Part shown: piece after piece, positions 16,418 through 24,721 of the stretch
Layout: each line of letters begins with the position of its first letter
Position numbering within the stretch: position 1 is the stretch's first letter
Assembly: GCA_938084585.1 (NCBI GenBank)
Contig: CALKFF010000012.1
Location: 1 to 54,022 of the forward strand
Length of the DNA: 54,022 nucleotides
Origin: an uncultured Flavobacteriales bacterium
Lineage (GTDB): Bacteria; Bacteroidota; Bacteroidia; Flavobacteriales_D; Sanyastnellaceae
Reading direction: 5' to 3'
The notes under the pieces: model-generated
Database searches by the model: none
What the model was told of the DNA's origin: nothing
What the model saw: the letters and a program-made list of their open reading frames with translations, nothing else
Made by a program: the position numbers and the translations under genes

Positions 16418-17377
16418 TCAGTGAAGCACCACCAACCTCAGGGTTTGGTTTCCGGAGTTGGCGAAATACATGCCCGCTTCCCAGCGCGACACGTCAAGGC
16501 CCTGAACCACGCCGTTGAACTGGCCCTGCGCCACGACTCGGCCTGACGCGTTTCTCACTTCCCAAGCCTGTCCTGGCTCCCCTTCCATCTGCACCCTGTC
16601 GTTCGCAGGGTTCGGGAACGCCCGCATGCGCTTCGCCATGGGCGCCGTGTCCAAAGACATTGTCGTCTCCAACAAGAACTCTGACCCCACAAACACGACC
16701 GACGTGTCGCCCCCTGCCACTTCGCTGTAGGTGTAGCTCTGGGCCACAGGAAGGGGCATGTCTTGGGCCCAAAACGCCGTGGTCACCAGCAGCAACCCGG
16801 CTTCCACCGTGGCTGTGCTGTCGTAGATCAATTGCTCGGTTTCCACACGCATGACGTCGTTGAACGCCAACTCGCCTGGAAGCAACAAGGCCCCCCATTC
16901 CGCGGCGACCGAGGTCAAGTGGATGTCCCGGTGGACTTGGTCACCCCCGGCTTCAAACACAAATGACAGGCTGTCTTGGTGCACATCCCCCTCCGTGAAC
17001 GGGAAAGGAAGGGCCACGATTTCTTCGGGGTAAACCACCTGGATTCCACTGGGATCCACACCTCCCCAGAACCCCATGCCGTCTTCGTCAAAGCTGTAGT
17101 AGGCGTATTGCGGGCCCTGGATGTTGGACACCTGCGCATAGTCGGCGTTGGAAAACCCGTCTGCGTAGGCGGTGCTGTCCGCAGGCAAAAACTCAAGAAC
17201 CACGTCCTGAATGGAGAATGCGTTGGTCCAATCCCAACCCTCCGGCTGTTGGTTGGACACGCCGTAGGTGAAAGTGTAGCCTTGGGGGTGGAGGTTCGGG
17301 GCTTGCAGCGTTTGGGCGGTCGACGCAGCCGGGAAGACCACGGCCGACGTCAGGAGGATGCGCATCGTGAGGTTCAT
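16418..17377 (-). CDS. Secreted protein with type A T9SS C-terminal sorting domain
   Basis: 319 residues from the ATG at 17377. Signal peptide MNLTMRILLTSAVVFPAASTAQ. The middle (about 30-235) is a beta-rich region of unknown fold with YAYYSFDEDGMGFWGGVDPS. The C-terminal 75 residues form a T9SS sorting domain: RMRAFPNPANDRVQMEG, then VRNASGRVVAQG, and LDVSRWEAGMYFANSG, ending LRLVVLH. Such proteins cross the outer membrane by T9SS and are released or anchored. It resembles the protein at 18435-19526 in layout (signal, similar-length beta region, sorting domain). Ends six bases from the purF stop, convergently. Confidence 0.8.
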   Translation of the reverse strand: MNLTMRILLTSAVVFPAASTAQTLQAPNLHPQGYTFTYGVSNQQPEGWDWTNAFSIQDVVLEFLPADSTAYADGFSNADYAQVSNIQGPQYAYYSFDEDGMGFWGGVDPSGIQVVYPEEIVALPFPFTEGDVHQDSLSFVFEAGGDQVHRDIHLTSVAAEWGALLLPGELAFNDVMRVETEQLIYDSTATVEAGLLLVTTAFWAQDMPLPVAQSYTYSEVAGGDTSVVFVGSEFLLETTMSLDTAPMAKRMRAFPNPANDRVQMEGEPGQAWEVRNASGRVVAQGQFNGVVQGLDVSRWEAGMYFANSGNQTLRLVVLH

Positions 17378-17381
17378 GTGC

Positions 17382-17389
17382 CCAAGGTA
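17382..17389 (-). promoter_or_regulatory. -7-like box TACCTTGG
   Basis: Four bases before the ATG at 17377 on the minus strand; two mismatches from TAnnTTTG but same spacing as the other boxes. Confidence 0.4.
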
Positions 17390-17440
17390 GGAAAGCCCCC
17401 CAATGTGACTTGGGTGGCCACGGCATGTCGCCGTGTCGGT

Positions 17441-17448
17441 TAGATTCG
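17441..17448 (+). promoter_or_regulatory. -7 box TAGATTCG of the YeeE/YedE pair
   Basis: One mismatch from TAnnTTTG, five bases before the ATG at 17454. It favours that ATG over the in-frame GTG at 17433, which lies upstream of the box. Confidence 0.45.
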
Positions 17449-17453
17449 CGGCC

Positions 17454-18023
17454 ATGAACACGTTTGTTGAATGGGTCAGCCAACCCTGGCCTTGGTACGT
17501 GGCCGGCCCCATCATCGGATTGATGGTGCCCCTCCACTTGATTTTGTTGAACCGCACCTTCGGGGTGAGTTCGTCGTTCCGTCACATGTGCGCGGCGGTC
17601 GTGCCCTCCAAGCTTGAATTCCTGAACTACGATTGGAAAAAAGAAGGTTGGAACCTCCTCTTTGTGGTGGGCATCCTGGGCGGCGCGTGGCTCGCGGCCA
17701 CGGTCTTTTCCAGCGACGCCCCCATCGCGCTCAGCGACGCGGCGGTGGCCCGCATGAACGCCTTCGGGTTGGAGGACCTGAGCGGCCAACACCCCCAAGA
17801 ATTGTTCTCGTGGGACGCCCTGGCTGGCTGGCGAACGTGGCTGTTCATCCTCGGGGGCGGGTTCCTGGTGGGTTTCGGCACGCGCTACGCGGGCGGCTGC
17901 ACCTCGGGGCACGCCATCATGGGTTTGAGCCATTTTCAAATGCCCTCCTTTGTGGCCGTCTTGGGGTTCTTCACCGGCGGCCTCTTGATGTCTTGGTTGA
18001 TCCTTCCACTCCTTTTGAGCTGA
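17454..18023 (+). CDS. YeeE/YedE family sulfur transporter, first half
   Basis: 189 residues, integral membrane. Hydrophobic helices are visible at about residues 13-33, 68-90, 125-150 and 165-188. The signature GFGTRYAGGCTSGHAIMG (about 140-157) with its conserved cysteine marks the YeeE/YedE (TsuA-like) family, which moves thiosulfate or related sulfur species across the inner membrane. In TsuA both halves are one chain; here they are two genes four bases apart. No sulfurtransferase or rhodanese gene accompanies them in this window. Start chosen at ATG; the GTG seven codons earlier is less likely. Confidence 0.85.
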   Translation: MNTFVEWVSQPWPWYVAGPIIGLMVPLHLILLNRTFGVSSSFRHMCAAVVPSKLEFLNYDWKKEGWNLLFVVGILGGAWLAATVFSSDAPIALSDAAVARMNAFGLEDLSGQHPQELFSWDALAGWRTWLFILGGGFLVGFGTRYAGGCTSGHAIMGLSHFQMPSFVAVLGFFTGGLLMSWLILPLLLS

Positions 18024-18027
18024 CCCC

Positions 18028-18441
18028 ATGAAAAACGCACTCGGATTGATTTTGGGCCTGTTGTTTGGCCTCATCCTGGTCAAGGCAGAAGTCCTCTCGT
18101 GGTTCCGCATCCAGGAGATGTTCGCCTTCCAGAGTTTTCACATGTACGGCATCATCGGCAGCGCGGTGGGCGTGGGCGCGCTCAGCGTCTTCCTCATCCG
18201 CCGCATGAAGGTCAAAAGCCTCGAGGGCAACGTGATCACGCTGCAAGACAAGGCCCCACGGTACAAGTCAGCCTACCTGGGCGGCACGCTGTTTGGGCTG
18301 GGTTGGGCCATGACTGGCGCGTGTCCCGGACCGATGTACGCCCTGGTCGGAAGCGGCACAACCGTCATGCTCCTGGCCGTGCTGGCCGGGGTGTTGGGCG
18401 TGTACGTGTACGCCGCGCTTCGAGACAAACTCCCTCACTGA
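18028..18441 (+). CDS. YeeE/YedE family sulfur transporter, second half (DUF6691-like)
   Basis: 137 residues, integral membrane, four likely helices. GLGWAMTGACPGPMYALVGSG carries the second conserved cysteine of the family. Together with the preceding gene it should form one complete transporter with two pseudo-symmetric halves. Four bases separate the two genes, so coexpression is certain. Its stop overlaps the 3' end of the minus-strand T9SS gene by seven bases. Confidence 0.85.
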   Translation: MKNALGLILGLLFGLILVKAEVLSWFRIQEMFAFQSFHMYGIIGSAVGVGALSVFLIRRMKVKSLEGNVITLQDKAPRYKSAYLGGTLFGLGWAMTGACPGPMYALVGSGTTVMLLAVLAGVLGVYVYAALRDKLPH

Positions 18442-19526
18442 ACCACCAAGCGGCGCGCGGAGCCGTGGCGTTCGTCGCGCACGAGGTACACCCCTGCGTC
18501 GAGTTCTTCGGTGTTCAAGTTGGCGCTCCGTCCTCGCAGGACGCAAGCCCCCTGCATGTTCCAGAGGGTCCAGCTCACCGGCTGGCCGTCGCAGCCCAAG
18601 GTGACCAAATCGCCTCGGTGAACAGGGTTGGGCGTCAACCGCATTTCTGACTGCAAGGAGACCAGCCCGTCGGTCGACGAGGTGTCTTCCTCCGCGAGGA
18701 CCGTGCCCTGGTAGCGCACCACAGAAGGGATGCCCAAGGTTGTGGTGACCTCCATCCAAGGCATTCCGCCGTCGCCGAGCCAGAGGTAGGTGACCGTCTC
18801 GCGCTCAAACGCGAAACCCTGCTCCGCGAGGTCCACGTAGACGCTGTCTTCGCTGCTCACGGTCGATTTCAACCGCAGCACTTCGTGGGACGTTCCGTCG
18901 GGAAGGAGCAAGGTGCCGTACCCGTCGACTTCGGAGAAGCGCGTTTGGTCCACGACGTAGGTCAGGGTGGCGGGCACAACGATTTCGTACGCAGCGGTCG
19001 ACTCGAGCGTCGCGTCCACCGTCAACGGCACAGGGTGCACCTCATCCACGTCCTCAAACGGGATGGGCAATTCCAGGCCTGAAAGCGACATGCCAAGCCC
19101 CACCTGGTTGTACGTGCCTCCTGCGATTTGGTGGTACCCGACCACTTCATCCAATTGCACGGGGATGCCGACGTCGCCCCCAAAGTCCCCGAAGTCGGGA
19201 ATGTTGAGGAAGGTGTAGAAGTGGTCGGCTTGGTACTCCGGATCGAACCCGTTGAACACAAACTGCGCCGTGAACGAGGCCTCGGAGATGTCTTCCACCA
19301 ACGTGACGGTGGAATCCACCACCGCCAACTCGGTGAAATCCCAGATCCACCCCGGGCCAGAAGACTCGAAGTCCGCCAAGAAATCAGGCGCCACGTTTTG
19401 GAACGTGTATTCGGTGTCCCCTTGTGGCAAATCGGTGTCCTCGACGGTGATTTGGGCGGACGCGGAAAAGGTGAAAACCCCCAAGCAGGCGACCCATGCC
19501 CATCCTCGAATTTGGCGTGTGTTCAT
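18435..19526 (-). CDS. Secreted protein with type A T9SS C-terminal sorting domain
   Basis: 363 residues from the ATG at 19526. Signal peptide MNTRQIRGWAWVACLGVFTF followed by SASA, cleaved before QITVED. Residues about 25-290 are a beta-rich domain of unknown function (NVAPDFLADFESSGPGWIWD, FNGFDPEYQADHFYTF). The C-terminal domain reads MRLTPNPVHRGDLVTLGC, WTLWNMQGACVLRG, LDAGVYLVRDE and ends RRLVVQ, a T9SS sorting domain. A TACCTTCA box four bases upstream supports this start; an in-frame extension would run through the tRNA gene and is rejected. Confidence 0.8.
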   Translation of the reverse strand: MNTRQIRGWAWVACLGVFTFSASAQITVEDTDLPQGDTEYTFQNVAPDFLADFESSGPGWIWDFTELAVVDSTVTLVEDISEASFTAQFVFNGFDPEYQADHFYTFLNIPDFGDFGGDVGIPVQLDEVVGYHQIAGGTYNQVGLGMSLSGLELPIPFEDVDEVHPVPLTVDATLESTAAYEIVVPATLTYVVDQTRFSEVDGYGTLLLPDGTSHEVLRLKSTVSSEDSVYVDLAEQGFAFERETVTYLWLGDGGMPWMEVTTTLGIPSVVRYQGTVLAEEDTSSTDGLVSLQSEMRLTPNPVHRGDLVTLGCDGQPVSWTLWNMQGACVLRGRSANLNTEELDAGVYLVRDERHGSARRLVVQ

Positions 19527-19530
19527 GCGA

Positions 19531-19538
19531 TGAAGGTA
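19531..19538 (-). promoter_or_regulatory. -7-like box TACCTTCA
   Basis: Minus strand, four bases before the ATG at 19526. It lies between the tRNA terminator and the gene. Confidence 0.4.
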
Positions 19539-19550
19539 GGTGCCTGGCAA

Positions 19551-19582
19551 AGAAAAAGCCCCGCGTGATGCGAGGCTTTTCA
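19551..19582 (-). terminator. Intrinsic terminator downstream of tRNA-Leu
   Basis: Minus strand: AAAAGCCTCGC, loop ATCAC, then GCGGGGCTTTTT, a strong stem with one mismatch, flanked by A- and T-runs so it could work on both strands. It is the only classical hairpin-plus-U-tract terminator I found in the window. Confidence 0.75.
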
Positions 19583-19584
19583 AG

Positions 19585-19666
19585 TACCCGGGGTGGGAAT
19601 CGAACCCACACTCCTTGCGGAACGCGAGTTTGAGTCGCGCGCGTCTACCAATTCCGCCACCCGGGC
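19585..19666 (-). tRNA. tRNA-Leu (anticodon CAA)
   Basis: 82 bases. Acceptor stem GCCCGGG pairs with CCCGGGT (one G-U at position 1-72) and the discriminator is A, as for leucine. D arm GGCGGAATTGGTAGAC; anticodon stem CGCGA/TCGCG with loop CTCAAAC, giving anticodon CAA (codon UUG); a long variable arm built on CCGCAAGG, typical of a class II tRNA; T arm GTGGGTTCGATTCCCAC. The 3' CCA is not encoded. Confidence 0.95.
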
Positions 19667-19728
19667 ATGAGGTAGATTGGAGGAGGGCAAAAGTAGCGCA
19701 AGGAACCGTTTCGCACAACCCCCGAGGC

Positions 19729-19736
19729 TAACTTGT
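19729..19736 (+). promoter_or_regulatory. -7-like box TAACTTGT
   Basis: Seven bases before the ATG at 19744. Identical GCTAACTTG string as upstream of tdk. Confidence 0.45.
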
Positions 19737-19743
19737 GCGGCGC

Positions 19744-20613
19744 ATGCGGGATTTCAATTCCAACCCCACGAATTTGGTCGGCTTCGCGGTCAGCACCATG
19801 AACGCCCGACTGCTCGACAACGTCAAGCTCATTGAGCAGCTGTCCACCCTGGGTTGGCCCGTCGTGATCGTCAACCAACACACCACGCAGGAGGGCAAGT
19901 TGAACCCGGAAGCCGGGGGTATGAACCATCCCCACGTGCGGGTGATCCAATCGGCGCAACTGGGGTTGAGCCACTCGCGCAACCAAGCGATGGAAGAGCT
20001 GCAAAAGCGATCGGTCCGATGGGCTGTGCTGTGCGACGACGATGTGACCCTTGACCTTGGGGAATGCGCGGCGCTGGCATCATGGCTGGAGGGCGATGCG
20101 CCGACTTCTTCATGGGACAACGTCGGTGCGGTCACCACAAGGCTCATGAAGTCCCCTTCGGAACCATGGCGAGCCTACCAAGAGGCCGCGTCCAACGTCG
20201 TCGGAACCGGCACCGCATCCCTGCGCCGCATTCAATTCGTGAACAGCATGGAGCTGGTGGTACACCTAGACGCGTTGGCCGCGTGGAACGTCACGTTCAA
20301 CCCTCGCTTTGGGCTGGGTGCGCCGCCTGTCAACGGCGGCGAAGAAGTGCTTCTGATGCACGACATCTTGCGCGCAGGCGGGGCGTTGATCAGCACACCC
20401 TTCGCGGTGCGCCTCCACCCTGACGAAAGTTCCGGCCAAGTCCTCAACGTGCAGGCGGCATTCACCCAAGGGGCCGTGCACAAAACCGTGTTTGGACACC
20501 CAACCTGGTGGGGTTTGGTGGCGATCTTCGCTTGGAAGCGACTCAAGTCGGGGAATTGGTCTCGTATCTCGGACTACCTCCGAGGCGGCGCATGGGCCTC
20601 TCGCCACGATTGA
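19744..20613 (+). CDS. Glycosyltransferase, family 2-like
   Basis: 289 residues from the ATG at 19744; a GTG three codons earlier overlaps the promoter box and is not used. A GT-A fold is suggested by GFAVSTMNARLLDNV, the central LGLSHSRNQAMEEL, and WAVLCDDDVTLD, whose acidic DDD would bind the metal and nucleotide sugar. FGLGAPPVNGGEEVLLMHD is the acceptor-side motif of family 2 enzymes. No membrane helix, so probably membrane-peripheral. It starts the surface-glycan block and overlaps the following sulfotransferase tail to tail by 40 bases. Sugar unknown. Confidence 0.78.
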   Translation: MRDFNSNPTNLVGFAVSTMNARLLDNVKLIEQLSTLGWPVVIVNQHTTQEGKLNPEAGGMNHPHVRVIQSAQLGLSHSRNQAMEELQKRSVRWAVLCDDDVTLDLGECAALASWLEGDAPTSSWDNVGAVTTRLMKSPSEPWRAYQEAASNVVGTGTASLRRIQFVNSMELVVHLDALAAWNVTFNPRFGLGAPPVNGGEEVLLMHDILRAGGALISTPFAVRLHPDESSGQVLNVQAAFTQGAVHKTVFGHPTWWGLVAIFAWKRLKSGNWSRISDYLRGGAWASRHD

Positions 20614-21548
20614 ATGGCTTCTGGGACGGGCATGCCTCGATCGTCGTGCCAACCGGCCATCCCAAGTTGATCCAACAGCCGCTCGGCGCGCACACGGTCT
20701 TCCACTTCGACAGATTGCGTCCACCTCGTGGGGTTGGGCAACGCGTTTGTGTCCGCGGATTTCGACACAAACGACACCCGACCGGCCGCCGCCATCACCT
20801 CAGACTCTGAAGCGGAAATGAGCTCGTCCCAACCTTGGTTCCTTTTCAACGCCTCAACCTCTCCCCATGGGTCCTGCACAGCACGCTCGTAGTGGATCAC
20901 GGACAAATCCTCGGCCGACAACGACATCAGAGAGATGCGCTGGATCACCGCCCACACGGCCACCAGGCGCTCCATCTCTGTCCCTTCACGGTCCACCTTG
21001 GCCAACATGTCCACCCACGAGGAAAGCATCCCGTCGCGCCACCCTGGCTGGTCCAGGAACTCCTGGGTCGACCATGCCCAATGCCAATGACGGTGCGCCT
21101 GCTTGGACAACGCCACCGCCAAAGGATGGCGCATGACAAGCAATTTGGACACCCCTTGCGCCGCCGGCGCCGACAACAGGCCGGTGGCAAACACGTCTTT
21201 CACGAGAAGCTTGTGTGCCCCCGCGGGGTTTCTTCCCACGTTGTCTCGGTCGGTCCTCCGAGTGATGTGCCGCCCCCCGAACACGTCGGCCAGCCAAGCG
21301 TCCCACCTCGAGTCTTCCGCGTAAGCAGGATGTGTCGCCCCTCCCTTCATCCGTTCGACGTGCAACACATGGACGGGCTCAAACACCTCGCGCATGGTGC
21401 AATCGGCGTTCAACAGCGAAGACAACCACGTGGTGCCGCTCCTGCCTGAGCCCACCATCCAACCCACCGACTCGGGCGCACGTCGCCATGGTTGAAACGC
21501 CACCCTGGCGCGCAACCTTGCCTCTCGTGTCCATTCCTCAAACGTCAT
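20574..21548 (-). CDS. Sulfotransferase family protein
   Basis: 324 residues. GWMVGSGRSGTTWLSSLLN (about 28-46) is the 5'-phosphosulfate loop of PAPS-dependent sulfotransferases, and LLVMRHPLAVALSKQAHRHW (about 140-160) contains the 3'-phosphate motif RHP...S. It should move sulfate from PAPS to a carbohydrate or similar acceptor. No signal or membrane segment. It lies inside a glycosyltransferase cluster, so a sulfated surface glycan is the natural guess. Overlaps the upstream glycosyltransferase by 40 bases at the 3' ends. Confidence 0.8.
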   Translation of the reverse strand: MTFEEWTREARLRARVAFQPWRRAPESVGWMVGSGRSGTTWLSSLLNADCTMREVFEPVHVLHVERMKGGATHPAYAEDSRWDAWLADVFGGRHITRRTDRDNVGRNPAGAHKLLVKDVFATGLLSAPAAQGVSKLLVMRHPLAVALSKQAHRHWHWAWSTQEFLDQPGWRDGMLSSWVDMLAKVDREGTEMERLVAVWAVIQRISLMSLSAEDLSVIHYERAVQDPWGEVEALKRNQGWDELISASESEVMAAAGRVSFVSKSADTNALPNPTRWTQSVEVEDRVRAERLLDQLGMAGWHDDRGMPVPEAIQSWREAHAPPRR

Positions 21549-21579
21549 CGGGCTGCAAATTCGTTACTTTCAACCGCCC

Positions 21580-22581
21580 ATGCGCGCTTCCGTTGTCATT
21601 CCTTGCTATCGACCCGACGCCAACTTCGAGAAGATGTTGGGCGATTTGAACGCGCAGACCTGCCAAGACTTCGACGTGGTATTGGCGGACGACGGCAACA
21701 CCCCCCCTTTGGCCGCCCGTGTGAAGGCCACGTTGAAGCGGCCGCACCGCGTCATTCGGTTTGACCAAAACCAGGGCATCGTGGCCGGACTCAACGCGTG
21801 CATTGCAGATGTGCGGGCGCCGGTGGTGATCCGGATGGACGCCGACGACCGGATGCCGCCAGACCGCATCGAACGGCAACTTGCCTACTTGGACAACCAC
21901 CCTGAAGTCGACGTGGTGGGGGCTTCCATGGCGGTGTTTGGATCCGGGCTCCGCATGTGGACCAAACCCGCCAGCCACCACGACATCTGCGCGAGCCTGC
22001 TTTGGGCCCCTGGCCTGAACCACCCCACTGTGGCTGCGCGCACCCAAGTCTTGCAGGACCACCCGTATAAGGAGGGCCACCACCTCGCCGAGGACTACGC
22101 CCTCTGGTTGACCTTGGCCCAGCACGGTGCCACGTTCGCGAACAACCCCTTCTGTGCGGTGTACTACCGGATGGAAGGCCAGAACACCTCCCAAAACGGG
22201 GCCCAAGCCAGGCTGGAGCGCTACGTCTCCATGCACCAGCACGCCATTCGCATGCTCTTGCCCCATGCCGAGGCCGCAGAGCTGACGCCAGGGCTCACCA
22301 ACGGAGCGCATCAAGTCCTTGCCGGCATGTCCGCCCTTCACGACCTGAACTCTCCTGGCTTGGACAAGGTGAAGCAGCACACCGAAGCGCTGCTTCGTGC
22401 GCTCGCAGCGCATGGTGAACGCCACCCCGAAGACGTTTGGATTCAAGCGGCCCAACAAGCCACCCGTGCGCGGATGGCGAGGGTGGAAGCCAACACGCGG
22501 TGGCACAAATTGGAGGGCGTCCGAAACTTGCGCCTCTTGCGCGTGTCAGACTGGTTGGTCCTGCTCCGTCGCGACCGTTGA
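21580..22581 (+). CDS. Glycosyltransferase family 2
   Basis: 333 residues. ASVVIPCYRPDANFEKMLGD at the N-terminus, FDVVLADDGNTPPL, NQGIVAGLNACIADVRAP and VVIRMDADDRMPPDRIERQL give the full GT2 pattern, with DADD as the metal-binding motif (about residues 87-90). EDYALWLTLAQHG (about 168) carries the ED motif holding the catalytic base. The last 100 residues are helical and of unknown role. No membrane helices. Overlaps the following minus-strand gene by 36 bases at the 3' ends. The promoter-like TACTTTCA lies seven bases before the ATG. Confidence 0.88.
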   Translation: MRASVVIPCYRPDANFEKMLGDLNAQTCQDFDVVLADDGNTPPLAARVKATLKRPHRVIRFDQNQGIVAGLNACIADVRAPVVIRMDADDRMPPDRIERQLAYLDNHPEVDVVGASMAVFGSGLRMWTKPASHHDICASLLWAPGLNHPTVAARTQVLQDHPYKEGHHLAEDYALWLTLAQHGATFANNPFCAVYYRMEGQNTSQNGAQARLERYVSMHQHAIRMLLPHAEAAELTPGLTNGAHQVLAGMSALHDLNSPGLDKVKQHTEALLRALAAHGERHPEDVWIQAAQQATRARMARVEANTRWHKLEGVRNLRLLRVSDWLVLLRRDR

Positions 22582-23436
22582 ACGAAGCCACGCTTCGCGC
22601 GCGGCGTCGCTTTCGGCTTCCAACTCGGACAACACCTCCCAGATCTCCTCGTCCCAGCGCTGGACCATGACGCGTTCGGCCCACCGAATCCGCCACAACG
22701 CCTCGGCGAGTCCAGGCATGCTCGAAGCCACCGCCGTTGCCAAGGGCATCAAGGGTCGTTTGCGCACGACCTCGCGGATGACGCCCCCTTTCGCCCTTGG
22801 GTGTTGCCTGGTGTTGGGGATGTTCCCTTTGGAGTCCCACCTGAACCCCGGGAACGCCACATCGCCCATGATCACGTCCTCAAAGGCCAAGGCGTGAACG
22901 TCCGCCCCGAAGTGAGACTCCACCTCTTGGCGGAACGTTGACGTCCTGTACATACCCATGACGTCACCCTGCTTCACCAAATCCACAGGGCCGCGTCCGT
23001 CCTTAGACCATTGCTCTTGGTATTCCACGTAGGCCGAGAACACCGAGGCGCGGAAAGGCCGCAGGCTGACCAACGTGAGGCTCCGGAACGGCTCCATGGC
23101 CTGAGCAAGACGCGCCCATTTGGCCGTCCTCGTCTCCGAGAGTGGGTGACCACTTGGATACCCTTGAAACGCCCCGAGGCTGAAATTTTCCTCGCTGACC
23201 ATCAAGGGCTTGCCTTCCCGTTCCAGTCGGCCCGCGAGGGCCTCTTGCACCGCCGACAACGCTCCCTCGCCCCGTTGCACATAGGCCTCCAACACCTTGA
23301 ACGTCGGATCTGCGTTCAGCATGCGTGGTGTGCGGGTCCCCAGATATGCCCACCCTTCGTGATGCTGAAACGCCTGCGTTTGCAGGGTGGTGGTCGCCGT
23401 CTTGGGCAGTCCAATGTGGACGTAGATTTGAGGCAT
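22546..23436 (-). CDS. Sulfotransferase-like protein
   Basis: 296 residues from the ATG at 23436. The product opens PQIYVHIGLPKTATTTLQTQ, a P-loop of the sulfotransferase superfamily (GLPKTATT binds the 5'-phosphosulfate). SLTLVSLRPFRASVFSAYVE (about 115-134) is in the place of the 3'-phosphate motif. Length fits this family in polysaccharide loci. A start six codons upstream would read through the shared CATG and is less likely, since homologous proteins begin directly at the beta strand before the P-loop. Acceptor unknown. The start codon overlaps, on the other strand, the start codon of the glycosyltransferase at 23435. Confidence 0.78.
   Translation of the reverse strand: MPQIYVHIGLPKTATTTLQTQAFQHHEGWAYLGTRTPRMLNADPTFKVLEAYVQRGEGALSAVQEALAGRLEREGKPLMVSEENFSLGAFQGYPSGHPLSETRTAKWARLAQAMEPFRSLTLVSLRPFRASVFSAYVEYQEQWSKDGRGPVDLVKQGDVMGMYRTSTFRQEVESHFGADVHALAFEDVIMGDVAFPGFRWDSKGNIPNTRQHPRAKGGVIREVVRKRPLMPLATAVASSMPGLAEALWRIRWAERVMVQRWDEEIWEVLSELEAESDAAREAWLRSTVATEQDQPV
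23423..23430 (+). promoter_or_regulatory. -7 box TAGATTTG of the glycosyltransferase at 23435
   Basis: Perfect TAnnTTTG four bases before the ATG at 23435, located inside the first codons of the opposite-strand sulfotransferase gene. Confidence 0.55.
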
Positions 23437-24721
23437 GTCGGACACTAAAGGCAAGCTACCTCAAAACCGCCAACGCAAGCGGGTTCTCGTGGTCAGCTAC
23501 TACTGGCCTCCGTCCGGCGGCGGCGGGGTCCAGCGCTGGCTCAAATTCGCCAAACTGCTTCCCGAATTCGGCTGGGATCCGGTCGTGGTGACGCCCTCCA
23601 ACCCCGACGTCCCGGTGACCGACCCCTCGCTCTTGAACGAAGTCCACGACGGGGTGGAAGTTTGGTCGTTTCCCGTGTGGGAACCCACGCGCGCCCTCTC
23701 CGCATTGGGACTTCAAGGCAGCGCGTCTCGTCTTGGCGCCGACCAACCGTCCTCCCCTTCGCTTGCCTCCCGGCTGGTCAAATGGGTGCGTGGCAACATG
23801 TTCGTGCCCGACGCCCGCGTGGGGTGGGTGAAGCCAACCACGCGAAAAGTCCTTGCGAGGCTTCGCCATGAGCCCGTGGACCTCATCGTCACCACCGGGC
23901 CCCCGCACAGCATGCACCTCATCGGCCTTGCGCTGAAGCGGGCCACAGGGTTGCCGTGGGTGGCCGACTTCAGAGACCCTTGGTCCACCATGGACTACCT
24001 GGACGACTTCGGATTGGGACCAAGGGCCCGGCGCCTCATCGCCAACATGGAGCGCGCGGTTGTGACCGCTGCAGACCGCATCCTGGTGACTTCCCCTGGC
24101 GCATTGCGCGAAATTGGCTTGGACGACACGTCCAAAGGCGCGGTCATCCCCAACGGCTGGGACAAAGACGATTTTTCCGTTGACCCGCCCGCACCTGCCT
24201 CCAACTCGAAGCCCGTGCTCGGCCACTATGGGGCGCTTTACGGGGCAAGAAACGCCCCGGCGCTTTGGGAAGGCCTGGCTGGTTCTGGTTGGGTGTTGAG
24301 GGCCGGAGGACAGCTCTCGGACGACGTGCGGGCCAGCATGGAGCAATGTGGGGTGGAGCTCGACTGGCAGGGCGACCTGAACCATGCCCAAGCCTTGGAG
24401 GCCATGCACACTTGCGACGCGCTGGTGGTCGTCCACAACAACAGCGACTCGGCCAAAGCCTCCACCCCTGGAAAGATGTTCGAGTGTCTGGCCACTGGGC
24501 TTCCCATGCTCGTCGTCGGACCGGCGGATGGCGACCTGCAAGCCCTGTGCGTCACGTGGGGGGTGACGTTTGTGCCCCACGACGCGCCCGATGGTCGGGA
24601 TCAGGTCGATTCCTGGCTCCAAGCCCCCTCCGCTGCACCCCACAAATCTTTCCGTGCGTCGTGTGAAAGGCATGCCCTTGCGTCCGAACTTGCAGAGCTC
24701 TTCAACACCACGGTCTCTTGA
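23435..24721 (+). CDS. Glycosyltransferase, GT4-like (GT-B fold)
   Basis: 428 residues. A basic 16-residue N-terminal tail precedes VLVVSYYWPPSGGGGVQRW (about 17-35), the glycine-rich donor-domain start of GT4-like enzymes. DLIVTTGPPHSMHLIGLAL and WVADFRDPWSTMDYL follow; the C-terminal Rossmann half has VLGHYGALYGARN and STPGKMFECLATGLPMLVVG, where the E of the EX7E-like motif binds the sugar nucleotide. No membrane helices. The last gene, 24721-27300, starts on its stop (TGATG), so lectin-like protein and transferase are coexpressed. The start is supported by the TAGATTTG box. Confidence 0.85.
   Translation: MSDTKGKLPQNRQRKRVLVVSYYWPPSGGGGVQRWLKFAKLLPEFGWDPVVVTPSNPDVPVTDPSLLNEVHDGVEVWSFPVWEPTRALSALGLQGSASRLGADQPSSPSLASRLVKWVRGNMFVPDARVGWVKPTTRKVLARLRHEPVDLIVTTGPPHSMHLIGLALKRATGLPWVADFRDPWSTMDYLDDFGLGPRARRLIANMERAVVTAADRILVTSPGALREIGLDDTSKGAVIPNGWDKDDFSVDPPAPASNSKPVLGHYGALYGARNAPALWEGLAGSGWVLRAGGQLSDDVRASMEQCGVELDWQGDLNHAQALEAMHTCDALVVVHNNSDSAKASTPGKMFECLATGLPMLVVGPADGDLQALCVTWGVTFVPHDAPDGRDQVDSWLQAPSAAPHKSFRASCERHALASELAELFNTTVS

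Noticed and set aside
19527..19718. N-terminal extension of the T9SS gene at 18435-19526 through the tRNA region
   Set aside because: It would translate tRNA-Leu and its terminator; the signal peptide and promoter-like box place the start at 19526.
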